Shown in pieces: positions 50,571-57,623 of a DNA stretch of 64,000 nucleotides. Origin of the DNA: Pseudomonas putida (GTDB lineage Bacteria > Pseudomonadota > Gammaproteobacteria > Pseudomonadales > Pseudomonadaceae); the NCBI RefSeq assembly GCF_028682635.1, contig NZ_JANHLK010000001.1:372001-436000 (forward strand). The letters run 5' to 3'. Numbering within the stretch: the first letter of the stretch is position 1; every line of letters starts with the position of its first letter. The position numbers and the translations under genes were made by a program. The notes under the pieces are model-generated. The model saw nothing but the letters and a program-made list of their open reading frames with translations. It was not told where the DNA came from and searched no databases.

Positions 50571-52177
50571 GCCGCGCGTCCAAGGCCTCCCAACCGACGT
50601 TGTTGGATAAGGCCATCAATTGGTTGAACCCCGTGCAGGGTGCAAAACGCATGCATGCGCGGATGACGATGACGGCGCTGGGCGGATACAGCGGCGCCTC
50701 AAAGAACAAACGCTCGCTCAGTGCCTGGAATCCGGGGGCTGGTAGCGCAGCCTCGGATCTGCTGCCGGATCTGCCAACTCTTCGGGAACGTTGCCGCGAC
50801 CTGGAGCGCAACAACCCCATCGGCGGCGGCGCGATCAACACCGTGGTCACCAAAACGGTCGGTACCGGGTTGGCGCTGAAGTCGGTGGTCAATCGTCAGA
50901 TCCTCGGCTGGGATGAGGACAGCGCACGTGATTGGCAGCGCAACACCGAGTCGTTGTTTAAGTCGTGGGCGGAAACCACGGCCTGCGACATCACTCGCGA
51001 ACAGAACTTTTACGGCTTGCAGGATCTGGCCTGGCGTTCGGTGCTGAGCAGCGGTGATGTCTTTCCGTTGTTGACCCACAAAGAACGCCCGGGTCAGCAC
51101 TACTCGGCCTGCATCCAGCTGATCGAAGGCGATCGGGTGTGTAACCCGGACAACAGGGCGGATACCGAAACGCTCACCGCCGGCATTGAGCGTGATGCCG
51201 ACGGGGAGCCGATCAAGGCTCACATTCTACGCAGTCACCCAGGTGCGCTGGGTGTGAGAGAGCGGAAGTGGGATGAACGACCCTTCTTCAATGAACGGGG
51301 TGGTCGGGCGCTACTGCATCTGTATCGGCGTCGTCGCGTGGGCCAGCCTCGCGGTGTGCCGTATCTGGCACCGGTAATCGAGAAGCTCAAACAGCTCGAC
51401 CGTTACACAGATGCGGAACTGGAAGCCGCCGTGGTGTCCGCGTTCTTTGCGGTGTTCATCAAGCCCGGTACCGGTGGCAGTCTCAGTCCGCTGGCCTCTG
51501 CCGCGACCGGCAACACGCCGGTGGGCGGTGATCGTCCTGCGGGTCGCGACTCTGGCGGCTGGGACGGTTCGCTCAGCGGCGGCATTGTCGCGGAGCTGGA
51601 CGACGGCGCATCGATCGAAACTGCGGCGCCGGGGCGACCCAACTTGGCATTCGATCCGTTTGTATTGGCGATGTTGCGCCAGATCGGCATGGCGTTGGAG
51701 CTGCCCTATGAGGTGCTGATCAAGCACTTCACCGCCAGCTACACCGCCGCGCGCGCGGCCGTGATGGAAGCTTGGCAGTTCATCCGCGGCTGTCGTGATT
51801 TTCTGGGCAACGACTTCTGTCAGCCGGTGTACGAGCACTGGCTGGAAGAGGCTGTTGCCCAGGGCGACGTCGATGCTCCGGGCTTTTTCGACCATCCGTT
51901 GCTGCGGTATGCCTACTGCGGTTCGATTTGGGTGGGCGATGGTCCGGGCACCGTGGATCCGCTCAAGGACATCAACGCGGCCAAGGGCCGTGTCGATCTC
52001 GGCGTCAGCACGCTGGCCAAGGAATCGATGCTCTACGACGGCAGCGACTGGGAAGAAAACCACGAACAACGCGCGCTGGAAGTGAAACGTCGAATGGAAG
52101 ACGGCCTGTCTGCCACACCGGCCTCTCAACCTGAAGACCAGTTGCCGCAAAACCCCGACCTACCCGAACGGACCTGA
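50567..52177 (+). CDS. Portal protein (lambda gpB family)
   Basis: 536 residues of the lambda-type portal family: LRERCRDLERNNPIGGGAINTVVTKTVGTGL, WAETTACDITREQNFYGLQDLAWRSVLSSGDVFPLL, RVGQPRGVPYLAPVIEKLKQLDRYTDAELEAAVVSAFFAVFIK, and SYTAARAAVMEAWQFIRGCRDFL. The portal forms the dodecameric DNA entry ring and contacts terminase. The length matches gpB. The start overlaps gpW; its stop is 2 bases before the protease start. Confidence 0.93.
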   Translation: MSRASKASQPTLLDKAINWLNPVQGAKRMHARMTMTALGGYSGASKNKRSLSAWNPGAGSAASDLLPDLPTLRERCRDLERNNPIGGGAINTVVTKTVGTGLALKSVVNRQILGWDEDSARDWQRNTESLFKSWAETTACDITREQNFYGLQDLAWRSVLSSGDVFPLLTHKERPGQHYSACIQLIEGDRVCNPDNRADTETLTAGIERDADGEPIKAHILRSHPGALGVRERKWDERPFFNERGGRALLHLYRRRRVGQPRGVPYLAPVIEKLKQLDRYTDAELEAAVVSAFFAVFIKPGTGGSLSPLASAATGNTPVGGDRPAGRDSGGWDGSLSGGIVAELDDGASIETAAPGRPNLAFDPFVLAMLRQIGMALELPYEVLIKHFTASYTAARAAVMEAWQFIRGCRDFLGNDFCQPVYEHWLEEAVAQGDVDAPGFFDHPLLRYAYCGSIWVGDGPGTVDPLKDINAAKGRVDLGVSTLAKESMLYDGSDWEENHEQRALEVKRRMEDGLSATPASQPEDQLPQNPDLPERT

Positions 52178-52179
52178 CC

Positions 52180-53535
52180 ATGACCGATAAACCAACCGAC
52201 GCTCCCCCGGCGCATCGGGTGACGGTGTTCGACCTGATGTCGCGCGAGCCCTGGGCGATCACCCCGGACATGCTGCACACCATCGCGGCGATCGCCCGTC
52301 GTGAAAACGAAGGCCCCGAAGCCGTAGAGGCCCGGCAGGGGCGGCCGCTGCAGAACACTCGCAACGTGACCCAGCGCGGCAGTGTGGCGCTTGTCCCGGT
52401 CACCGGCCCGGTGTTTCGGTACGCGAACCTGTTCACCGCCATGTCCGGCGCGACTTCGCTCGACGTGTTGGCGAAAGAGTTCACCGCGGCGGTCGATGAC
52501 CCGCGCACTGACAGCATCATCCTGGTGATGGACACGCCCGGCGGCCAGGCCAGCGGCATCGCCGAGTTCGCCCAGATGATTCGGGCATCCCCGAAACGGG
52601 TGGTCGCCTACGTGTCGGGCAACGCCGCCAGTGCGGGTTACTGGATGGCGGCCGCGGCCCACGAAATCGTCATGAGCCGCACCGGCGCGGTTGGCTCGAT
52701 CGGCACCGTGCTTTCGGTGCGCACGAACAAGGATGACGGCAGCGTCGAGATCGTCAGCAGCCAGAGTCCAAACAAACGTCCCGACTTTGCGACCGAGCAG
52801 GGCCGTGCCCTGGCCCAGAACCATGTCGATCGTTTGACCACCATCTTCGTCGAGGACGTCGCGAACTATCGCGCTGTCGACGTCGATACCGTCCTTTCCG
52901 ACTTCGGCCAGGGCGACATGCGCATCGGCTCAGACGCTGTGGCCCTGGGCATGGCCGACCGTGAATCCACCCTTGAATCTTTGATTGCCGAACTCAACGG
53001 CAGCAACTCTGGAGATCGTTCTATGAGTACTACCACTGCAACCCAGCCAAGTACGCCCGCTGCCGATAAACCAACCATCGACCGCGCTTACCTCGCGGCC
53101 AACCACGCCGAGCTGCTGGCGACGCTGGAGCATGACGCTCATGCCGCCGGTGCGAAAGCTGAGTGTGAACGTATTCAGGCGGTCGAGGCTGCCGGCCTTC
53201 CCGGGCATGAGGCGTTGATCGCATCCCTGAAGTTCGACGGCAAGACCTCGGGTGCAGAAGCAGCCAGCCAGGTGATCAGCGCGGAAAGGTCCAAGCGCAC
53301 TGTCGCCTTGGCGGATATCCGCAGCACGGCGACCAAGCCAGTCCCTGCCGCAGCCGCACCGGACACGCCGGCGGCCGCGGCTGATCAGGAAGATCCCGAG
53401 GCGCCGCTCGAGGAGCGGGCCAAGGCGACCTGGGACGGTAACAAGGAACTGCGGGCTGAGTTCGGCGATTTTGGTGCGTACCACGCGTACCGCAAAGCCG
53501 AAGACAAGGGCCTGATCAAAGTCCTGAAGAAGTAA
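52180..53535 (+). CDS. S49-family head maturation protease with C-terminal scaffold part
   Basis: 451 residues. Residues 1-270 are an SppA/S49-like serine protease (lambda gpC type): LVPVTGPVFRY, ILVMDTPGGQASGIAEF, GNAASAGYWMAAAA with the likely nucleophile serine, and TGAVGSIGTVLSV. Residues 282-451 are a helical, Ala- and Glu-rich region like an internal scaffold. The protease processes head proteins during assembly. An internal start at residue 282 with its own ribosome site suggests a separate scaffold product, as with lambda C/Nu3. Confidence 0.9.
   Translation: MTDKPTDAPPAHRVTVFDLMSREPWAITPDMLHTIAAIARRENEGPEAVEARQGRPLQNTRNVTQRGSVALVPVTGPVFRYANLFTAMSGATSLDVLAKEFTAAVDDPRTDSIILVMDTPGGQASGIAEFAQMIRASPKRVVAYVSGNAASAGYWMAAAAHEIVMSRTGAVGSIGTVLSVRTNKDDGSVEIVSSQSPNKRPDFATEQGRALAQNHVDRLTTIFVEDVANYRAVDVDTVLSDFGQGDMRIGSDAVALGMADRESTLESLIAELNGSNSGDRSMSTTTATQPSTPAADKPTIDRAYLAANHAELLATLEHDAHAAGAKAECERIQAVEAAGLPGHEALIASLKFDGKTSGAEAASQVISAERSKRTVALADIRSTATKPVPAAAAPDTPAAAADQEDPEAPLEERAKATWDGNKELRAEFGDFGAYHAYRKAEDKGLIKVLKK
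53023..53535 (+). CDS. Nested scaffold protein from an internal start (Nu3-like)
   Basis: An in-frame ATG at 53023 is preceded by GGAG with eight bases spacing. The product would be 170 residues: MSTTTATQPS, then long helices rich in Ala, Glu and Lys (ANHAELLATLEHDAHAAGAKAECERIQAVEAAG) ending in LRAEFGDFGAYHAYRKAEDKGLIKVL. In lambda the scaffold Nu3 is made the same way from inside gene C. Separate translation is an inference from the ribosome site and position. Confidence 0.6.
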   Translation: MSTTTATQPSTPAADKPTIDRAYLAANHAELLATLEHDAHAAGAKAECERIQAVEAAGLPGHEALIASLKFDGKTSGAEAASQVISAERSKRTVALADIRSTATKPVPAAAAPDTPAAAADQEDPEAPLEERAKATWDGNKELRAEFGDFGAYHAYRKAEDKGLIKVLKK

Positions 53536-53576
53536 CCCGGACCACACCCACCACCCTTTAGGCTTTGGAGATCCTC

Positions 53577-53990
53577 ATGCCTCTTACTCTCGACACTCCC
53601 CGCGCATACGAGACGGGCGACATCAATGATCTGGCTGTCGCTTCCGGCGTGCAGATCTTCGAAGGCTCGGCCGTCGGCATCAACTCGGCGAATGGCCTGG
53701 CGCGTCCGCTGGCTGCTGGTGACCTGTTCGTCGGCTTCGCTGACCGCGGCGTAGACAACCGCACAGGGGCTGCGGGCGCGGCGCGCGTGCGCCTGCGCGA
53801 AGCGGGCAAGGTGCAACTGCCTGTCGCTGCCCTGGCCATCACCGACATCGGCAAAGCCGTGTACGCCAGTGACAGCGGCACCTTTGTCCTCACCGCTGCG
53901 GGTAACAGCCGGATCGGCCATGTGCACCGCTTTGTCAGCGGCGGCGCAGGCATCGTCAAGTTCGCCGCGCAGGCCGTCCCGGTCGCGTAA
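53577..53990 (+). CDS. Head decoration/cement protein
   Basis: 137 residues, beta-rich, of the DUF2190/capsid cement kind: RAYETGDINDLAVASGVQIFEGSAVGIN, ARPLAAGDLFVGFADRGVDNR, VYASDSGTFVLTAAGNSRIGHVHRFV. Such proteins sit on the capsid surface and stabilise it. The location between scaffold and major capsid gene is that of lambda gpD. The ATG at 53577 follows TTTGGAG at a good distance. Confidence 0.8.
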   Translation: MPLTLDTPRAYETGDINDLAVASGVQIFEGSAVGINSANGLARPLAAGDLFVGFADRGVDNRTGAAGAARVRLREAGKVQLPVAALAITDIGKAVYASDSGTFVLTAAGNSRIGHVHRFVSGGAGIVKFAAQAVPVA

Positions 53991-54029
53991 CACGCCGGTT
54001 TACTAACTCTTTCATCAGGAGAAACACCC

Positions 54030-54974
54030 ATGGGTGCTGAAGTACTTTCCAGCCGTGCCGTCATCGGCACGTTTTACGAGCTGCTCGAACAAAACGCCGG
54101 GGCGACCTGGATCGATCTGATCTCCAACCTCTTTGACTCCGACCAGGCCAAGGAAACTTATCCGTGGATCGGCGCGGTGCCTACGCTGCGCGAGTGGATC
54201 GGCGGTCGCCACGCCAAGGGCTTTGTGAGCGCTGACCTCGAAATTGAAAACCTGCACTACGAAGCGACGATCGAGGTCCTGGTCAAGGAGCTGCGCCGCG
54301 ACAAAACCGGGCAGCTGCGCATTCGTCTCGGTGAGCTGGCCGATCGCACCAACTCGCACTGGGCTCGCCTGCTGTCGGCCCTGGTGCTGAATGGCGAAAG
54401 CCAGATCTGCTACGACGGCCAGTACTTCTTCGACACCGACCACGAAGAGGGCAACAGCGGCCCGCAGTCGAACAAGATCACCACCGACATCAGCGAGCTG
54501 GCGGCCACGCTGCACGGCACGCCCTCGCGCCCAAGCCCTGAAGAGTTCCAGCAGGCCGTGGCCAAGTCGGTGACCCAGCTGACCAGCCTCAAGGACGATC
54601 AGGGCGAGCCAATCAACGAACTGGCCCGCGAGTTCCTGGTGATGGTGCCTTTCGGTTTGCTGAGCGTGGCCCAGTCGGCGCTGACCGTACCGCGCGGTAC
54701 CAACATCAGCGAGATCGTCATGCCGGACAACGTCAACGTGCGGGTGATTGGTAACGTCCGCCTGAACGCCTGGACCGACAAGTTCGTGACCTTCCGCACC
54801 GATGGGCGCCTGAAGTCGTTCATCCGTCAGCAGGAAACCGACGTGGTGATGAAGGCCAAGGCCGAGGGCTCGGAGTACGAGTTCGACAACGACGCGCACC
54901 AGTACGGCGTCGACACCTGGCGCAACGTCGGTTTCGGGCGCTGGCAGTACGCCGTCCTGAACCAACTGGTGTAA
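54030..54974 (+). CDS. Major capsid protein (Mu gpT-like)
   Basis: 314 residues. The sequence FYELLEQNAGATWIDLISNLFDSDQAKETYPWIGAVPTLREWIGGRHAKGF and EIENLHYEATIEVLVKELRRDKTGQLRIRLGELADRTNSHWARLLS in outline match the Mu major head subunit gpT family rather than lambda gpE, although portal and protease genes are lambda-like. It forms the capsid shell with an HK97-type fold by family membership. A strong AGGAGAAA ribosome site fits high expression. Confidence 0.9.
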   Translation: MGAEVLSSRAVIGTFYELLEQNAGATWIDLISNLFDSDQAKETYPWIGAVPTLREWIGGRHAKGFVSADLEIENLHYEATIEVLVKELRRDKTGQLRIRLGELADRTNSHWARLLSALVLNGESQICYDGQYFFDTDHEEGNSGPQSNKITTDISELAATLHGTPSRPSPEEFQQAVAKSVTQLTSLKDDQGEPINELAREFLVMVPFGLLSVAQSALTVPRGTNISEIVMPDNVNVRVIGNVRLNAWTDKFVTFRTDGRLKSFIRQQETDVVMKAKAEGSEYEFDNDAHQYGVDTWRNVGFGRWQYAVLNQLV

Positions 54975-55009
54975 GCCTTCGGGCTTGCACCTCATTCGAG
55001 GACATCACA

Positions 55010-55252
55010 ATGCCGAAATACACAGTCGATCAAAACATCACCCTGTTCGGTGGCGAGCTGATCCTGACGGCTGCTCAGGCCGGTGCGCGTGCGCACTGCC
55101 TGCAGGAACTCAAGAAAGGCCGCTACGAGATCATCAGCCCGGTCCAGTTCAAGAAGGGGGAAGTGATTGTGATCCCGGGTGAGCCGGACAAGGCGCTGGC
55201 TCAGAAGGTCACCAAGGTCGAAAAGGATGCAGGGGGCGGCAATGGCGAATAA
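55010..55252 (+). CDS. Small phage head protein, unknown
   Basis: 80 residues, not firmly recognised: KYTVDQNITLFGGELILTAAQAGARAHCLQELKKGRYEIISPVQFKKGEVIVI. It looks like a small beta domain with a lysine-rich tail ending in GGGNGE. Located between the major capsid and head-tail connector genes, it is probably a minor head protein. It overlaps the next gene by 11 bases. Confidence 0.65.
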   Translation: MPKYTVDQNITLFGGELILTAAQAGARAHCLQELKKGRYEIISPVQFKKGEVIVIPGEPDKALAQKVTKVEKDAGGGNGE

Positions 55253-55430
55253 ATCCTACCGGGTGCTCAGCGGCTCTTTCCGCAAGCCCAACGACGAGTT
55301 GGTCGAAGTCGGTGGGACGATCGAGTTGCCGGTCGACGTTGCGGCGCGTTTCCGTAATCAACTGAGCGAAACTTTCCCGGTCGAGTCGACCAAAAAAGCC
55401 GGTACGGCCAAGGCTGAAGGCGATGATTGA
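55242..55430 (+). CDS. Small phage protein, unknown
   Basis: 62 residues: KSYRVLSGSFRKPNDELVEVGGTIELPVDVAARFRNQLSE. Its pattern resembles its upstream neighbour (a short beta part with a conserved VEVGGTIELP), so both may be related connector or head proteins. It overlaps genes on both sides, consistent with real translation. Confidence 0.65.
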   Translation: MANKSYRVLSGSFRKPNDELVEVGGTIELPVDVAARFRNQLSETFPVESTKKAGTAKAEGDD

Positions 55431-55710
55431 GGAGGACCTTTCGGCCTTCCTCGAGGATTTCAATGTGGGAGGCCTGGTCGACGGCCAGCCCTTCCTGGCG
55501 GTGCGGGACATGCCGGATGAGATCCGTGCCATGGCCGGCATCAACAGTCAGTCGACCTACTACGAAATCCTGATCATCACCGCCGAGGCTGAGCGCCTGG
55601 GCATCGTCAACGGCAAGTTGATCAGCGTGGGTGGCGTGTCCTACAGGGTGCGCGACCGGCTGATGATCGATGACGGGGCCTTCAGTCTCGCTTCACTCAC
55701 CAAGGTCTAA
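55423..55710 (+). CDS. Head-tail joining protein (lambda gpFII-like)
   Basis: 95 residues. MIEEDLSAFLEDFNVGGLVDGQPFLAVRDMP and INSQSTYYEILIITAEAERLGIVNGKLISVGGVSYRVRDRLMIDDGAFSLASL fit the small beta-barrel attachment protein family to which lambda FII belongs, which forms the connector interface between head and tail. The gene order capsid - connector - tail terminator supports this. Confidence 0.78.
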   Translation: MIEEDLSAFLEDFNVGGLVDGQPFLAVRDMPDEIRAMAGINSQSTYYEILIITAEAERLGIVNGKLISVGGVSYRVRDRLMIDDGAFSLASLTKV

Positions 55711-55714
55711 CCCA

Positions 55715-56167
55715 ATGCCTTCCATTCAAGAGCGCATCGTCGATCGGGCGAAGGTGCTGATTCTTGGCGCCGGTACGTTGGCCGGTGACCGGGTGTTTCG
55801 CAGTCGTACGGAAGCGATCACCCGGGACATGTCGCCCGCCATTGTGATTCGTCCGAACCTGGAGACCACCGAACGCGAAAGCCAGTCGGTGGACCGCAAC
55901 CAGTTTGAGCTGTCGGTGGAAATCCTCGCTCGCGAGGACACCACCACGGGCGAGGCCTGGGACCAGGTCGCGGATCTGGTCAAGGTTGCCGTGCACGCGG
56001 TCCTGCTGGAGGAGGACGCCTTTCCCGAGGCTGACCGGATTCAACGTTTCTACATCGACTGGATCGAGGACGACGGCGACAACACCGCGGGCAACTGCAT
56101 GGTGCGCTACCGCTTCACCTATCTGTGCAACACCGGCGACCTGTCGTCGGGACCCACTATTTATTGA
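55715..56167 (+). CDS. Tail terminator-like protein (lambda gpU position)
   Basis: 150 residues. IQERIVDRAKVLILGAGTLAGDRVFRSRTEAITRDMSPAIVIRP followed by ESQSVDRNQFELSVEILARED and a final MVRYRFTYLCNTGDL is the pattern of siphophage tail terminator proteins, which cap the tail tube and fix its length. It stands directly before the tail tube gene. The start at 55715 is preferred to an in-frame ATG within the previous gene. Confidence 0.75.
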   Translation: MPSIQERIVDRAKVLILGAGTLAGDRVFRSRTEAITRDMSPAIVIRPNLETTERESQSVDRNQFELSVEILAREDTTTGEAWDQVADLVKVAVHAVLLEEDAFPEADRIQRFYIDWIEDDGDNTAGNCMVRYRFTYLCNTGDLSSGPTIY

Positions 56168-56179
56168 GGAATACCTCTC

Positions 56180-56935
56180 ATGCAAATTGCATTCGGTAGC
56201 GGGCTGTTTTATGCCACCCCGCTGATGGACGCCTATGGCAACGCGTTGGCGGCACCAACCCCCATCCTGCTGGGCATCATGCAAGAAGCGTCGATTGACC
56301 TGTCCTTCGACTCGAAAGAGTTGTTCGGCGGCGAACAGTTCGCGGTCGATGCAGCGCGTGGTCAGGGCAAGCTGTCGGGCAAGGCCAAGGCGGCTCAGAT
56401 CAGCCTGTCGCAATGGAATGCCCTGGTGTTTGGCCAGCAGCTGCAGCCGGGCCAAGTGTTGGTTCATCACGCGACCACACCGACGCCTATCCCCGTCGGG
56501 GGCAAAATCATTGTCGATCCGCCGGCAGGTGGTTTGTTGTCCGGTGACCTGGGTGTTCGCGGTGGTGGCGCGGTGGCCTTTGAGCGCGTGCTGACTGCAC
56601 CAGTGGCAGGCCAATACACCTATGACGCCGCGACAGGCGAGTACGCCTTTGCGGTGGCGGACGCCAATACCCCGGTGTTTATCGACTATCGCTACTCGGT
56701 GGCCACGGGCAAAAGTCTGTCGGTGCGCAACCTGCCGATGGGCGATATGCCGGTGTTTCAGGGCGAGCTGTATCTGAAGTACAAGGGCAAATCGATTTAT
56801 GTCCGGGTTCCGAACTTTGTCAGCAACAAGCTCGGCATTGCGACCAAGCAGGATGACTACACCATCCCCGACTTCGAATTCACCGGTTATGCCGATGAGT
56901 TCGGTGAGGTCGTTTACTGGAGTGCCAGCGAATGA
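56180..56935 (+). CDS. Major tail tube protein
   Basis: 251 residues, beta-rich: MQEASIDLSFDSKELFGGEQFAVDAARGQGKLSGKAKAAQISLSQWNALVFG in outline, a central GGKIIVDPPAGGLL stretch, and QGELYLKYKGKSIYVRVPNFVSNKLGIATKQDDYTIPDFEFTGYADEFG near the end. This fits phage tail tube proteins that stack as hexamer rings. A good GAGGAAT ribosome site precedes it and the tail chaperone gene overlaps its stop. Confidence 0.78.
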   Translation: MQIAFGSGLFYATPLMDAYGNALAAPTPILLGIMQEASIDLSFDSKELFGGEQFAVDAARGQGKLSGKAKAAQISLSQWNALVFGQQLQPGQVLVHHATTPTPIPVGGKIIVDPPAGGLLSGDLGVRGGGAVAFERVLTAPVAGQYTYDAATGEYAFAVADANTPVFIDYRYSVATGKSLSVRNLPMGDMPVFQGELYLKYKGKSIYVRVPNFVSNKLGIATKQDDYTIPDFEFTGYADEFGEVVYWSASE

Positions 56936-57282
56936 CGCCCGTCAATGTACCGGGTGTGGAGTTCCCGTTCCCGGGCAAAACACTGGTGATACCGCCTATG
57001 GCGCTGGGCGATCTGGAACAGCTGCTCGATCGCATCAATAACGTCATGTCCGGGCGAATGGACAAGGACAGCATCGCAACCGTCATTGATGCAACGCATG
57101 CCGCCTTACGCCGCAACTACCCGGGCATGGAGCGGGCTGAAGTAGCGAGCCTGCTGGACCTGCAGAACATGCGTGCGGCGCTCGACGCGGTGATGAGCGC
57201 CTCGGGGATGGAGGCGCAGCCCGTGAACGAGACGGGGGAAGCGCTGGCCCCCTCGACTGGGGCCAACTCTACGCGCACCTGA
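56932..57282 (+). CDS. Tail assembly chaperone G-like
   Basis: 116 residues: VPGVEFPFPGKTLVIPPMALGDLEQLLDRINNVM, then a helical region with MERAEVASLLDLQNMRAALDAVM. It is the short product of the tail chaperone pair that coats the tape measure protein during tail assembly. Its last part carries a run of five Gs (57234-57238) where ribosomes may slip back one base to make a longer G-T fusion. It overlaps the tail tube gene by four bases. Confidence 0.8.
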   Translation: MTPVNVPGVEFPFPGKTLVIPPMALGDLEQLLDRINNVMSGRMDKDSIATVIDATHAALRRNYPGMERAEVASLLDLQNMRAALDAVMSASGMEAQPVNETGEALAPSTGANSTRT

Positions 57283-57539
57283 TCGCCTGTACAGGCCAGA
57301 GTCCAGTCACGCTGCGGCGTGATTGGGACATGGTCATGGTGGGCCACATGACGGACTACTGGAATCACCATCCACCTGTGCATGTGCTGGTGGCAGGCTA
57401 CCTGGGGTACAAGCCGAGCCAGTCGGTCACCGGCGCGCCGGACCTGGCCACCAACATGGCGGCATTCGCCGCGGACATGCGCAACGAGCTGCCGGAGCAC
57501 TTGCGCGGTGCCTTGGATGCGTTTGTGGCCCCGGCCTGA
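56932..57539 (+). CDS. Tail assembly chaperone GT, predicted -1 frameshift product
   Basis: Reading shifts from the G frame to the -1 frame around 57234-57240 (zero-frame codons ACG GGG GAA). This gives a product of about 202 residues whose T part has PLDWGQLYAHLIACTG, VTLRRDWDMVMVGHMTDYWNHHPPVHVLVAGYLGYKP. The T frame is open and protein-like well before any start codon of its own, which supports fusion. The slip site is not the classical GGGAAAG; P-site slippage on the G run, or at CCCCC (57248-57252), are alternatives. Confidence 0.7.
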
Positions 57540-57623
57540 TTCAACATGCGACTCAACTGTTTCACCGTCACCCAAACTCCGCTTCGGCGGAGTTTTTCAT
57601 TATTTGCTCAGTGAGGTTCCGGC

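Noticed and set aside
57330..57539. Separate 69-residue gene after the tail chaperone G
   Set aside because: The protein-like sequence continues upstream of its ATG in the same frame and no ribosome site is evident, so it is treated as the T part of a frameshift fusion.
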